The notes below the pieces were generated by a model. It was not told where the DNA came from. It worked only from the letters and a program-made list of their open reading frames with translations, and searched no databases. Of a stretch of 64,000 nucleotides of DNA, positions 28,266-36,758 are shown one piece after another. The DNA comes from Pseudomonas sp. MN1F (GTDB lineage: Bacteria > Pseudomonadota > Gammaproteobacteria > Pseudomonadales > Pseudomonadaceae): positions 62,001-126,000 of the forward strand of contig NZ_VZII01000058.1 in the NCBI RefSeq assembly GCF_009391885.1, given 5' to 3'. A program made the position numbers and the translations under genes. Numbering within the stretch: position 1 is the stretch's first letter; each line of letters begins with the position of its first letter.

Positions 28266-29054
28266 ATGGAATCAACACAGACGTCTTTGGGGGAGTTCGA
28301 GTCGACCCTGAAGAAACATGCCGAGGAACTGGTCGAGAGCCTGGAACGGGGGCGTTTCGGTGAGGCGGTGCAGCTGATTCATCAGCTCAACCAGACCCGC
28401 GACCGTGGCCTGTACCAGGAAGTCGGCAAGCTCACGCGTGAACTGCACAGCGCGATCGTCAGCTTCCAGATCGACCCGCAGATGCCGCAGGCCGAGGAAG
28501 TCTCGCAGATTACCGATGCCACCGAGCGCCTGTCCTACGTGGTCAAGCTCACCGAGGGTGCCGCCAACCGCACCATGGACCTGGTGGAGGAGAGCACCCC
28601 GGTGCTCAACGACCTGGCAGCCGAGGCGCAAGGCCTGAGCGTCGACTGGCAGCGCTTCATGCGCCGCGAAGTCGCAGCGCCGGAGTTTCGCGAGCTGGTC
28701 AAGCGCGTCGACAGTTTCCTGACGCACAGCGCCGAGGGTAACCGCAAGGTCGCCGGCCACCTCAATGACATTTTGCTGGCTCAGGACTATCAGGACCTGA
28801 CCGGCCAGGTGATCAAGCGCGTCACTGCGTTGGTCACCGAAGTAGAAAGCAATCTGCTCAAGCTCGTGCTGATGGCCAGTCAGGTCGACCGTTTTGCCGG
28901 TATCGAACATGACCACCAGCAGCTGCGCGCTGAAAAAGATCAAGAAAAACATCCGACTCGGGGTGAAGGTCCGCAGATTCATGCCGATAAGCGTGAAGAC
29001 GTTGTGTCCGGTCAGGACGACGTCGACGATCTGCTGTCCAGCCTGGGTTTTTAA
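28266..29054 (+). CDS. cheZ: CheY phosphatase CheZ
   Basis: Dephosphorylates CheY-P. The 262-residue protein is a long helical hairpin with the catalytic Gln in LAQDYQDLTGQVIKRV and the C-terminal CheY-binding peptide QDDVDDLLSSLGF. The start ATG after a G-rich ribosome site was chosen; the longer open frame upstream lies within cheY. It is flanked closely by cheY and cheA. Confidence 0.96.
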   Translation: MESTQTSLGEFESTLKKHAEELVESLERGRFGEAVQLIHQLNQTRDRGLYQEVGKLTRELHSAIVSFQIDPQMPQAEEVSQITDATERLSYVVKLTEGAANRTMDLVEESTPVLNDLAAEAQGLSVDWQRFMRREVAAPEFRELVKRVDSFLTHSAEGNRKVAGHLNDILLAQDYQDLTGQVIKRVTALVTEVESNLLKLVLMASQVDRFAGIEHDHQQLRAEKDQEKHPTRGEGPQIHADKREDVVSGQDDVDDLLSSLGF

Positions 29055-29066
29055 GGAGCACGTTTA

Positions 29067-31283
29067 ATGAGCTTCGGCGCCGATGAAGAAATCCTTCAGG
29101 ATTTCCTGGTAGAAGCCGGCGAAATTCTTGAGCAACTGTCCGAGCAACTGGTCGAGCTGGAAAGCCGGCCCGACGATGCCGACCTGCTCAATGCGATCTT
29201 TCGCGGTTTCCACACTGTAAAAGGGGGCGCCGGCTTCCTTCAGCTGAACGAGCTGGTGGAGTGCTGCCACATCGCCGAGAACGTGTTCGACATCCTGCGC
29301 AAAGGTGAGCGCCGGGTCGACGCGGAACTGATGGACGTGGTGCTTGAGGCACTGGATACGGTCAACAGCATGTTCGGCCAGGTGCGTGAGCGCACTGAAG
29401 TGACCGCGGCTACGCCGGAGCTGCTGGCAGCCCTGTCGCGCCTGGCGGAACCTGCCAGCGCCGATGCCCCGGCAGCCGTTGTCGAGGCCGCGCCGGAGCC
29501 TGTGGCCGCCGAGGCGGACATCACCGACACCGAGTTCGAACAGCTGCTCGACTCACTCGATGCAGTCAAGGCCGAAGCGGCCGCTGCCCAAGCGCAGATG
29601 CAGGGCGAGACCCTGGGCGGCGCGGGTGACGACATCACCGACGCCGAGTTCGAATCGCTGCTCGACCAGCTGCATGGCAAGGGCCAGTTCTCGCCCGAAG
29701 TGGCCGCCGTCGAAGCGCTGGCCGATGCCAGCGCGCCGGTGAGCGACGAGATCACCGACGAAGAATTCGAGTCGTTGCTGGACCAGTTGCACGGCAAGGG
29801 CACCTTCCAGGCCGATGCCTTGCCGGCGGCCAGCGCTGCAGTGCAAAGCGTTGTCGCACCCGCCAGCAGTGACGAGATCTCTGAGCACGAGTTTGAAGCG
29901 TTGCTCGACCAGTTGCACGGCAAGGGCAAGTTCACTGGTGAAGCCGTTGCTGGCGAAGCACCTGCCGCCGTGGCAGCGCCGGTTGCGGCCGTGGCTGAGA
30001 GCAAACCGGTCGCCAGGCCCGCAGCAGCCCCGGCTGCCGCTGTGCCGGCCGCCGCCAAGCCCGCAGCGCCAGCCCGTACTCCGGCCCCGGCCGCGGAAAA
30101 GCATGCCAGCGAAGCGGAAACCACCGTGCGCGTCGACACTGCGCGCCTGGACGAGATCATGAACATGGTCGGCGAACTGGTGCTGGTGCGTAACCGCCTG
30201 GTGCGCCTGGGCCTGAACAGCGGCGACGAGGCCATGTCCAAGGCCGTGTCCAACCTCGACGTGGTCACCGCCGACTTGCAGACTGCGGTGATGAAAACCC
30301 GCATGCAGCCGATCAAGAAGGTCTTCGGCCGCTTCCCGCGCCTGGTCCGCGACCTGGCTCGGCAGTTGAAGAAAGAGATCAACCTGGAGTTGGTCGGTGA
30401 AGAGACCGACCTCGACAAGAACCTCGTCGAGGCCCTGGCCGACCCGTTGGTGCACCTGGTGCGCAATGCCGTCGACCACGGTGTCGAGATGCCGGACGAG
30501 CGTGAAGCTTCCGGCAAGGCCCGCACCGGCCGCGTGGTGCTGTCGGCCGAGCAGGAAGGTGACCACATCCTGCTGTCGATCTCCGACGACGGCAAGGGCA
30601 TGGACCCGAGCATCCTGCGCGCCAAGGCCGTGGAAAAGGGCCTGATGGACAAGGACGCAGCCGACCGCCTGAGCGAGTCGGACTGTTACAACCTGATCTT
30701 CGCCCCGGGCTTCTCGACCAAGACCGAGATTTCCGACGTGTCCGGCCGCGGCGTCGGCATGGACGTGGTGAAGACCAAGATTTCCCAGCTCAACGGCTCG
30801 ATCAACATCTTCTCGGCCAAGGGCCAGGGTTCGAAGATCGTCATCAAGGTGCCGCTGACCCTGGCGATCATGCCGACCCTGATGGTGATGCTGGGCAACC
30901 AGGCATTCGCTTTCCCGCTGGTCAACGTCAACGAGATCTTCCACCTCGACCTGTCGCGCACCAACGTGGTCGACGGCCAGGAAGTGGTGATCGTGCGCGA
31001 CAAGGCGCTGCCGCTGTTCTACCTCAAGCGCTGGCTGGTTCAGGGCCAGGTGCACGAGGAGCAGCATGAGGGCCATGTGGTGATCCTTTCGGTCGGTACC
31101 CAGCGTATCGGTTTCGTGGTCGACCAGCTGGTGGGCCAGGAAGAGGTGGTGATCAAGCCGCTGGGCAAGATGCTGCAGGGCACCCCGGGCATGTCTGGCG
31201 CCACCATCACCGGTGACGGCCGCATCGCGCTGATTCTCGACGTGCCGAGCATGCTCAAGCGTTACGCGGCACGGCGTATCTGA
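29067..31283 (+). CDS. cheA: Chemotaxis histidine kinase CheA
   Basis: Receptor-coupled kinase that phosphorylates CheY and CheB. The 738 residues hold an Hpt domain with phospho-acceptor His49 (RGFHTVKGGAG), a long linker (about 135-350) with four copies of a DxITDxEFExLLDQLHGKG motif, the dimerisation domain, the HATPase domain (LVRNAVDHGVE; SDDGKGMD; GRGVGMDVVK) and the C-terminal CheW-like domain. The linker's last part is Ala/Pro rich. TAAGGAG precedes the ATG. The repeats are unusual and listed separately. Confidence 0.97.
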   Translation: MSFGADEEILQDFLVEAGEILEQLSEQLVELESRPDDADLLNAIFRGFHTVKGGAGFLQLNELVECCHIAENVFDILRKGERRVDAELMDVVLEALDTVNSMFGQVRERTEVTAATPELLAALSRLAEPASADAPAAVVEAAPEPVAAEADITDTEFEQLLDSLDAVKAEAAAAQAQMQGETLGGAGDDITDAEFESLLDQLHGKGQFSPEVAAVEALADASAPVSDEITDEEFESLLDQLHGKGTFQADALPAASAAVQSVVAPASSDEISEHEFEALLDQLHGKGKFTGEAVAGEAPAAVAAPVAAVAESKPVARPAAAPAAAVPAAAKPAAPARTPAPAAEKHASEAETTVRVDTARLDEIMNMVGELVLVRNRLVRLGLNSGDEAMSKAVSNLDVVTADLQTAVMKTRMQPIKKVFGRFPRLVRDLARQLKKEINLELVGEETDLDKNLVEALADPLVHLVRNAVDHGVEMPDEREASGKARTGRVVLSAEQEGDHILLSISDDGKGMDPSILRAKAVEKGLMDKDAADRLSESDCYNLIFAPGFSTKTEISDVSGRGVGMDVVKTKISQLNGSINIFSAKGQGSKIVIKVPLTLAIMPTLMVMLGNQAFAFPLVNVNEIFHLDLSRTNVVDGQEVVIVRDKALPLFYLKRWLVQGQVHEEQHEGHVVILSVGTQRIGFVVDQLVGQEEVVIKPLGKMLQGTPGMSGATITGDGRIALILDVPSMLKRYAARRI
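29518..29946 (+). repeat. Four-fold motif repeat in the CheA linker
   Basis: Four units begin near residues 151, 189, 228 and 270 of CheA, spaced 38-42 residues. Units 2-4 share EFExLLDQLHGKGxF; the first is diverged (EFEQLLDSLDA). The units are separated by variable Ala/Val/Pro-rich stretches. At DNA level they are similar but not identical. The pattern resembles short docking helices; their partner is not known from the sequence. Confidence 0.8.
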
Positions 31284-31330
31284 TTTTCGGCGGCGCACCC
31301 TGGTGGGTTGCGTCGCCTAATGGAGTGTTT

Positions 31331-32455
31331 ATGGCAGTCAAGGTCCTGGTGGTGGATGATTCCGGTTTCTTCCGCCGCCGCGTTTCGGAAATCCTCTCGG
31401 CGGACCCGACGATCCAGGTGGTCGGCACCGCGACCAACGGCAGGGAAGCGATCGACCAGGCACTGGCGCTCAAACCCGATGTCATCACCATGGACTACGA
31501 AATGCCCATGATGGATGGCATCACTGCCGTGCGGCACATCATGCAGCGCTGCCCGACGCCGGTATTGATGTTCTCCTCGCTGACCCATGAAGGCGCCCGT
31601 GTCACCCTCGACGCGCTGGATGCCGGTGCGGTGGATTACCTGCCGAAGAACTTCGAAGACATCTCGCGCAACCCGGAGAAGGTCAAGCAGCTGCTGTGCG
31701 AGAAGGTGCACACCATCTCGCGCAGCAACCGCCGTTTCGGCGGCTACACCAGCCACGCGCCGGTCACCGCACCTGCGCCGGCCAGCAGCCATGCAGCCGC
31801 CAGCAGCCTGGCCAGCACCGCGCCGGTACGCCCTGCCGCGCCTGCCCGCGCGGCGGCACCGGCCGCAACGCATGCCCCGGCGCCCAAGCGCAAGCCTTAC
31901 AAGCTGGTGGCGATCGGTACCTCCACCGGCGGCCCGGTGGCCCTGCAGCGGGTGCTGACCCAACTGCCGGCGAGCTTCCCGGCGCCGATCGTGCTGATCC
32001 AGCACATGCCCGCCGCCTTCACCAAGGCCTTTGCCGAACGCCTCGACAAGCTGTGCAAGATCAGCGTCAAGGAAGCCGAGGACGGCGACATGCTGCGCCC
32101 GGGCCTGGCGCTGCTGGCCCCTGGCGGCAAGCAGATGATGATCGACGGCCGTGGCACGGTGAAGATCCTGCCGGGCGACGAGCGCCTGAACTACAAGCCG
32201 TGCGTGGATATCACCTTCGGCTCGGCGGCCAAGTCCTACGGTGACAAGGTGCTGTCGGTGGTGCTCACCGGCATGGGCGCCGACGGCCGTGAAGGCGCGC
32301 GCCTGCTCAAGCAGGGCGGCAGTACCGTGTGGGCCCAGGATGAGGCCAGCTGTGTGATCTACGGCATGCCCATGGCCATCGTCAAAGCCAACCTGGCTGA
32401 CGCGGTGTACAGCCTGGATGAAATCGGCAAACACCTGGTCGAGGCGTGTGTCTGA
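31331..32455 (+). CDS. cheB: Protein-glutamate methylesterase CheB
   Basis: Demethylates and deamidates chemoreceptors to give adaptation. The 374 residues comprise a receiver domain with phospho-acceptor Asp55 (VITMDYEMPMMDG), an Ala/Pro-rich linker (about 135-185) and a methylesterase domain with catalytic Ser198 (GTSTGGP), His225 (IQHMP) and Asp318 (GMGADGREG). The ATG with a GGAG-type site was chosen over an in-frame GTG six bases upstream. Its stop overlaps the motC start. Confidence 0.96.
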   Translation: MAVKVLVVDDSGFFRRRVSEILSADPTIQVVGTATNGREAIDQALALKPDVITMDYEMPMMDGITAVRHIMQRCPTPVLMFSSLTHEGARVTLDALDAGAVDYLPKNFEDISRNPEKVKQLLCEKVHTISRSNRRFGGYTSHAPVTAPAPASSHAAASSLASTAPVRPAAPARAAAPAATHAPAPKRKPYKLVAIGTSTGGPVALQRVLTQLPASFPAPIVLIQHMPAAFTKAFAERLDKLCKISVKEAEDGDMLRPGLALLAPGGKQMMIDGRGTVKILPGDERLNYKPCVDITFGSAAKSYGDKVLSVVLTGMGADGREGARLLKQGGSTVWAQDEASCVIYGMPMAIVKANLADAVYSLDEIGKHLVEACV

Positions 32456-33195
32456 TGGATGTGCTCAGCCTGATTGGCCTGATCCTGGCGTTCGTCGCCA
32501 TCGTTGGCGGCAACTTCCTTGAAGGTGGCCACGTCGGTGCCTTGCTCAATGGGCCGGCCGGCTTGATCGTGCTCGGTGGCACCCTGGCGGCGGCATTGCT
32601 GCAGTCGCCGCTGTCGGCCTTCAAGCGTGCGCTGCAGATCCTGCGCTGGATTTTCTTCCCGCCGCGGGTCGACCTGGCCGGGGGTATCGATCGGGTGGTC
32701 AACTGGAGCCTGACGGCGCGCAAGGAAGGCCTGCTTGGCCTGGAAGGCGTGGCCGATGCCGAACCCGACCCATACGCCCGCAAGGGCCTGCAACTGCTGG
32801 TCGATGGCGCCGAACCGGAATCGATCCGCAGCATCCTCGAAGTCGATTTCCTGACCCAGGAAAGCCGCGACATCCAGGCCGCCAAGGTGTTCGAGAGCAT
32901 GGGCGGCTACGCCCCGACCATCGGTATCATTGGTGCGGTCATGGGCCTGATCCACGTCATGGGCAACCTGGCCGACCCGTCGCAGCTGGGCAACGGCATT
33001 GCCGTGGCCTTCGTCGCTACCATCTACGGTGTGGCCAGTGCCAACCTGATCCTGCTGCCGATCGCCAACAAGCTCAAGGCCATCGTCCTGCGCCAGTCGC
33101 GCTACCGCGAGATGCTGCTCGAAGGCCTGCTGTCGATAGCCGAGGGTGAGAACCCGCGCTCGATCGAGTTGAAGCTGCAAGGCTTCATGGAGTAA
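32455..33195 (+). CDS. motC: Flagellar motor stator protein MotC (MotA family)
   Basis: Proton-channel stator subunit, one of the two stator sets of Pseudomonas (MotCD supports swarming and is regulated by c-di-GMP effectors). The 246-residue protein has the four membrane helices of MotA, the cytoplasmic loop with charged residues and the proline-rich GYAPTIGIIGAVMGLI segment. It overlaps cheB by one base and is 3 nt from motD. Confidence 0.95.
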   Translation: MDVLSLIGLILAFVAIVGGNFLEGGHVGALLNGPAGLIVLGGTLAAALLQSPLSAFKRALQILRWIFFPPRVDLAGGIDRVVNWSLTARKEGLLGLEGVADAEPDPYARKGLQLLVDGAEPESIRSILEVDFLTQESRDIQAAKVFESMGGYAPTIGIIGAVMGLIHVMGNLADPSQLGNGIAVAFVATIYGVASANLILLPIANKLKAIVLRQSRYREMLLEGLLSIAEGENPRSIELKLQGFME

Positions 33196-33198
33196 GCC

Positions 33199-34056
33199 AT
33201 GCGCCGTCGCCGTCATACCGAGGAGCACGAGAATCACGAACGCTGGCTGGTGTCGTACGCCGACTTCATCACCTTGCTGTTCGCCTTCTTCGTGGTCATG
33301 TATTCGATCTCCTCGATCAACGAGGGCAAGTACAAGGTCATCTCGCAAGCGCTGCTCGGGGTGTTCAACGACCCTGAGCGGAGCATGAAGCCGATCCCGA
33401 TCGGCGATGAGCAGCCGCTCAGCGTGAAACCGGCAGAGCCCTTGATCAAGGACAGCGAGCAGATCGATGCGGGCCTGGCGCAGACCAGCGTCGACCCGCT
33501 GAAGACCATCAGCGACGACGTGCGCGATGCCTTCGGCGACCTGATCAAGTCTGACCAGATGACCGTGCGCGGCAACGAGCTGTGGGTGGAGATCGAGCTG
33601 AACTCGTCCTTGCTGTTTGGCAGTGGCGATGCCATGCCCAGCGACCAGGCGTTCGCCATCATCGAGAAAGTCGGCAACATCCTCAAGCCGTTCGCCAACC
33701 CGGTGCATGTCGAAGGCTTCACCGACAACCTGCCGATCCGCACGGCGCAGTACCCGACCAACTGGGAGCTGTCGGCGGCGCGGGCGGCGAGCATCGTGCG
33801 CCTGCTGGCCATGGAAGGGGTAAATCCGGCGCGCATGGCCTCGGTGGGCTATGGCGAGTACCAACCGTTGGTCAGCAACGACACGGCCGAAGGGCGTGCG
33901 CGCAATCGTCGGGTGGTGCTGGTGATTTCCCGCAACCTCGAAGTGCGCCGCAGCCTGACCGGCTCGGGCAGTGCCAATGCCACCCCGGATGCAGCGCTGC
34001 GTCGTGCTGGCACACAAAGTGCACCGCCAACCCCAGCAGCGACGACGGCCAAGTGA
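33199..34056 (+). CDS. motD: Flagellar motor stator protein MotD (MotB family)
   Basis: Stator subunit with a single membrane helix and a peptidoglycan-binding OmpA-like domain. The 285 residues start with a basic cytoplasmic tail; the helix (about 17-38) has the proton-accepting Asp22 in SYADFITLLFAFF. The OmpA domain (about 130-250) includes VEGFTDNLPI and the RARNRRVVL signature. A poorly conserved Ala/Thr tail ends it. Partner of the preceding motC. Confidence 0.95.
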   Translation: MRRRRHTEEHENHERWLVSYADFITLLFAFFVVMYSISSINEGKYKVISQALLGVFNDPERSMKPIPIGDEQPLSVKPAEPLIKDSEQIDAGLAQTSVDPLKTISDDVRDAFGDLIKSDQMTVRGNELWVEIELNSSLLFGSGDAMPSDQAFAIIEKVGNILKPFANPVHVEGFTDNLPIRTAQYPTNWELSAARAASIVRLLAMEGVNPARMASVGYGEYQPLVSNDTAEGRARNRRVVLVISRNLEVRRSLTGSGSANATPDAALRRAGTQSAPPTPAATTAK

Positions 34057-34123
34057 GCCGTCAATTCTCCGTCACCGCATGCCCTGTGGGTGCCGGCGAC
34101 ACCAATGAGACAAGAGTTGTCCT

Positions 34124-34915
34124 ATGAGAGTCTGGGCAGTAGCCAATCAAAAAGGTGGCGTGGGCAAGACCACGACCACCATCGCCCTGGCCGGCCTGCT
34201 GGCCGAGGCGGGCAAGCGCGTGGTCGTCGTCGACCTCGACCCGCATGGCTCGATGACCAGCTATTTCGGGCACAACCCGGATGCCCTGGAGCACAGCTGC
34301 TACGACCTGTTCCTGCACAAGGGCAGCGTGCCCGAGGGCCTGCCGGGGCAACTGCTGTTGCCGACCAGCGATGAGCGTATCTCGCTGCTGCCTTCGAGCA
34401 CTGCGCTGGCGGTACTGGAGCGCCAGTCGCCAGGGCAGAGTGGCCTGGGGCTGGTGATCGCCAAGAGTCTGGCGCAGTTGTGGCAGGATTTCGACTTTGC
34501 CCTGATCGATAGCCCGCCATTGCTTGGCGTGCTGATGGTCAACGCCCTGGCGGCCAGCCAGCAGTTGGTGATTCCGGTGCAAACCGAGTTTCTTGCAGTG
34601 AAGGGCCTGGAGCGCATGATCGGCACCCTGGCCATGGTCAATCGTTCGCGCAAGCAGGCCTTGCCTTACCAGATCGTGCCGACCCTGTTCGACCGCCGTA
34701 CCCAGGCCTCACTGGGCACGCTGAAGGTGCTGCGCGATACCTATGAACACCAGGTGTGGCAGGGTTACATCCCGGTCGACACGCGCCTGCGCGATGCCAG
34801 CCGCAACGGCGTCACGCCGTCGCAGTTCGATGGCAAGAGCCGTGGGGTGATTGCCTACCGGGCACTGCTCAAGCATATGCTGACCTACAAGCCGGTCGCG
34901 CAGGTGGCGTCATGA
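34124..34915 (+). CDS. parC: ParA-family ATPase of the chemotaxis cluster (ParC-like)
   Basis: Walker-type ATPase of 263 residues with P loop QKGGVGKTTTT near the N-terminus, DLDPHGSMTSYFG and LIDSPPLLGVLMVNAL. In polarly flagellated gammaproteobacteria the ParA-like protein in this position (ParC in Vibrio) tethers chemosensory arrays to the pole and ensures inheritance. It is encoded between motD and a CheW-domain protein and overlaps that gene by four bases. The name follows this synteny; the polar role here is inferred. Confidence 0.85.
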   Translation: MRVWAVANQKGGVGKTTTTIALAGLLAEAGKRVVVVDLDPHGSMTSYFGHNPDALEHSCYDLFLHKGSVPEGLPGQLLLPTSDERISLLPSSTALAVLERQSPGQSGLGLVIAKSLAQLWQDFDFALIDSPPLLGVLMVNALAASQQLVIPVQTEFLAVKGLERMIGTLAMVNRSRKQALPYQIVPTLFDRRTQASLGTLKVLRDTYEHQVWQGYIPVDTRLRDASRNGVTPSQFDGKSRGVIAYRALLKHMLTYKPVAQVAS

Positions 34916-35796
34916 ACCGGCCTGTCGGCACCAAGCCGCAACTGGCCCTGCAGTCGTACCTTGATGGGTTGTTGCAGGAGGCTACCGAGGCCGAGGACAT
35001 CCTCGACCTGCATGCGCCGGCCATGGCATCCACGCCGAACGACGAATTTGCCGCAGCCGTGCGTGAAGAGCAGGCGCGCGACGCTCACCAGCCGGCACCC
35101 GCAGCCAGGCCTTTCGCCGAGCCGCAGGTGAAGGTGCTGCCCGCCGTGCTGCCGGTCGAGCCACCGGTGGTGGCGGTGGTCGAGACTGAAGTGGTGGCCG
35201 AAGCCAGCATCCCGGTCCTGACCCAAGTACCGACGCCGGAACCGGTTGCACCGTTGGTGGAGGTACACCTGCCAGCGGCCAGCATGGCTGACGTTCCGAC
35301 ACCGCCGGCCAGCGTCGATGGCCGCCCGGCCTGGGCTGCCGAGCCGTTCGAGTGCCTGCTGTTCGACGTTGCCGGGCTGACCCTGGCAGTGCCGCTGGTG
35401 TGCCTGGGTTCGATCTACAGCCTGGAAGGCCAGGAACTGACGCCGCTGTTCGGCCAGCCGGACTGGTTCCTCGGCATCCTGACCTGCCAGGCCGGCAACC
35501 TCAAGGTGCTGGATACCGCGCGCTGGGTCATGCCCGACCGCTACCGCGACGACTTCCGCCAGGGCCTGAATTACGTAATTTCCGTGCAAGGCTACGAATG
35601 GGGCCTGGCGGTGCATCAGGTCAGCCGCTCGCTGCGCCTGGACCCGGCCGAGATCAAGTGGCGCAGCCAGCGTGGCCAGCGCCCGTGGTTGGCCGGTACG
35701 GTCATCGAACACATGTGTGCACTGCTCGACGTCGCCGAACTGGCCGAGCTGATCGCCAGCGGCGCAGTCAAGCAGTTGCATGCCAAACAGAAATGA
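34912..35796 (+). CDS. parP: CheW-domain protein, ParP-like array localisation factor
   Basis: The 294 residues have a low-complexity Pro/Val/Glu-rich N-terminal half (to about residue 140) and a C-terminal CheW-like domain (FECLLFDVAGLTLAVPL onward). This is the build of ParP, which binds ParC and CheA and integrates the array at the pole in Vibrio. I used the ATG that overlaps parC; the longer frame upstream is a shadow. CheW proper follows after 43 nt. The role is by analogy. Confidence 0.82.
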   Translation: MNRPVGTKPQLALQSYLDGLLQEATEAEDILDLHAPAMASTPNDEFAAAVREEQARDAHQPAPAARPFAEPQVKVLPAVLPVEPPVVAVVETEVVAEASIPVLTQVPTPEPVAPLVEVHLPAASMADVPTPPASVDGRPAWAAEPFECLLFDVAGLTLAVPLVCLGSIYSLEGQELTPLFGQPDWFLGILTCQAGNLKVLDTARWVMPDRYRDDFRQGLNYVISVQGYEWGLAVHQVSRSLRLDPAEIKWRSQRGQRPWLAGTVIEHMCALLDVAELAELIASGAVKQLHAKQK

Positions 35797-35839
35797 CACC
35801 GAACACAACCGCCAACAGCGGATTTAGAGGGCTAGGGGA

Positions 35840-36319
35840 ATGAAAAAGTCGTCTGCGCAAGGTTCTGAAGATCCGATCCTGCAGTGGGTAACCTTCCGTC
35901 TGGACAACGAGTCCTACGGCATCAACGTCATGCAGGTGCAGGAAGTGCTGCGCTACACCGAGATCGCTCCGGTGCCGGGCGCGCCAAGCTACGTGCTGGG
36001 CATCATCAACCTGCGTGGCAACGTGGTGACGGTGATCGACACCCGCCAGCGCTTCGGCCTGATGCCGTCGGACGTGACCGACAACACCCGTATCGTCATC
36101 ATCGAGGCGGACAAGCAAGTGGTCGGCATCCTGGTCGACAGCGTCGCCGAGGTGGTGTACCTGCGTCAGTCGGAAATCGAAACGGCGCCGAACGTGGGTA
36201 ACGAAGAGTCGGCCAAGTTCATCCAGGGCGTGTGCAACAAGAACGGCGAACTGCTGATCCTGGTCGAGCTGGACAAGATGATGACCGAGGAAGAATGGTC
36301 TGAGCTGGAGAACATCTGA
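35840..36319 (+). CDS. cheW: Chemotaxis coupling protein CheW
   Basis: Adaptor between chemoreceptors and CheA. The 159-residue protein is a single CheW domain (WVTFRLDNESYGINVMQVQE; VLGIINLRGNVVTVIDTR; VVGILVDSVAEVVYL) with the intact receptor-binding Arg of NLRG. It is followed one base later by the DUF2802 gene. Confidence 0.97.
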   Translation: MKKSSAQGSEDPILQWVTFRLDNESYGINVMQVQEVLRYTEIAPVPGAPSYVLGIINLRGNVVTVIDTRQRFGLMPSDVTDNTRIVIIEADKQVVGILVDSVAEVVYLRQSEIETAPNVGNEESAKFIQGVCNKNGELLILVELDKMMTEEEWSELENI

Positions 36320-36320
36320 G

Positions 36321-36716
36321 TTGATCTTCGAGGTGGCGGTAATCTTGCTGGCGCTGCTGTGGGCCCTGAGCCTGTGGTTCTTCCTCAACTACAGCAAGCG
36401 CCAGCGCGAACTGGCGGCGCAGCAGGCCGTGGGCGATGCCCTGCGCGACCAGCGCATCAAGGACCTGGCCAAGCGCCTGGACGACTACCAGAACGGTACC
36501 GTGCGCATGGGTGAGGCCATCCATGAGCTGCGTGCAACCGTGGCGCCGCTACCGGAAAAGCTCCAGCAGCTGGAGCAGCGCGACCCCAACAGCGTGACCT
36601 TCACCCAGGCCGCCAAGCTGGTGGGCATGGGCGCCAGCGTGGCCGAGCTCACCGAAACCTGCGGCCTGACCCAGGCCGAGGCAGAATTGATGAGCAAGCT
36701 GCATCGCGGCGAGTGA
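36321..36716 (+). CDS. DUF2802 membrane-anchored protein ending the chemotaxis operon
   Basis: The 131-residue protein has one N-terminal membrane helix (about residues 2-22), a charged coiled-coil-prone stretch (about 25-90) and a C-terminal helix-turn-helix-like segment (KLVGMGASVAELTETCGLTQAEAELMSKL) similar to the DUF2802 family found next to cheW in Pseudomonas. Start is TTG with GGAG at a slightly long spacing; the position directly behind the cheW stop supports it. Function unknown; the conserved place suggests a role in the array or motor. Confidence 0.8.
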   Translation: MIFEVAVILLALLWALSLWFFLNYSKRQRELAAQQAVGDALRDQRIKDLAKRLDDYQNGTVRMGEAIHELRATVAPLPEKLQQLEQRDPNSVTFTQAAKLVGMGASVAELTETCGLTQAEAELMSKLHRGE

Positions 36717-36721
36717 CGAAG

Positions 36722-36747
36722 AAGGCGACCCCAGGGTCGCCTTTTTT
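36722..36747. terminator. Bidirectional terminator between chemotaxis operon and the toxin-like gene
   Basis: GGCGACCC and GGGTCGCC form a perfect stem with a very small loop, flanked by A residues on the left and six T on the right. It lies 8 nt after the DUF2802 stop and 12 nt beyond the end of the convergent gene, so it can serve both. Confidence 0.85.
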
Positions 36748-36758
36748 CATCCCGGGGG

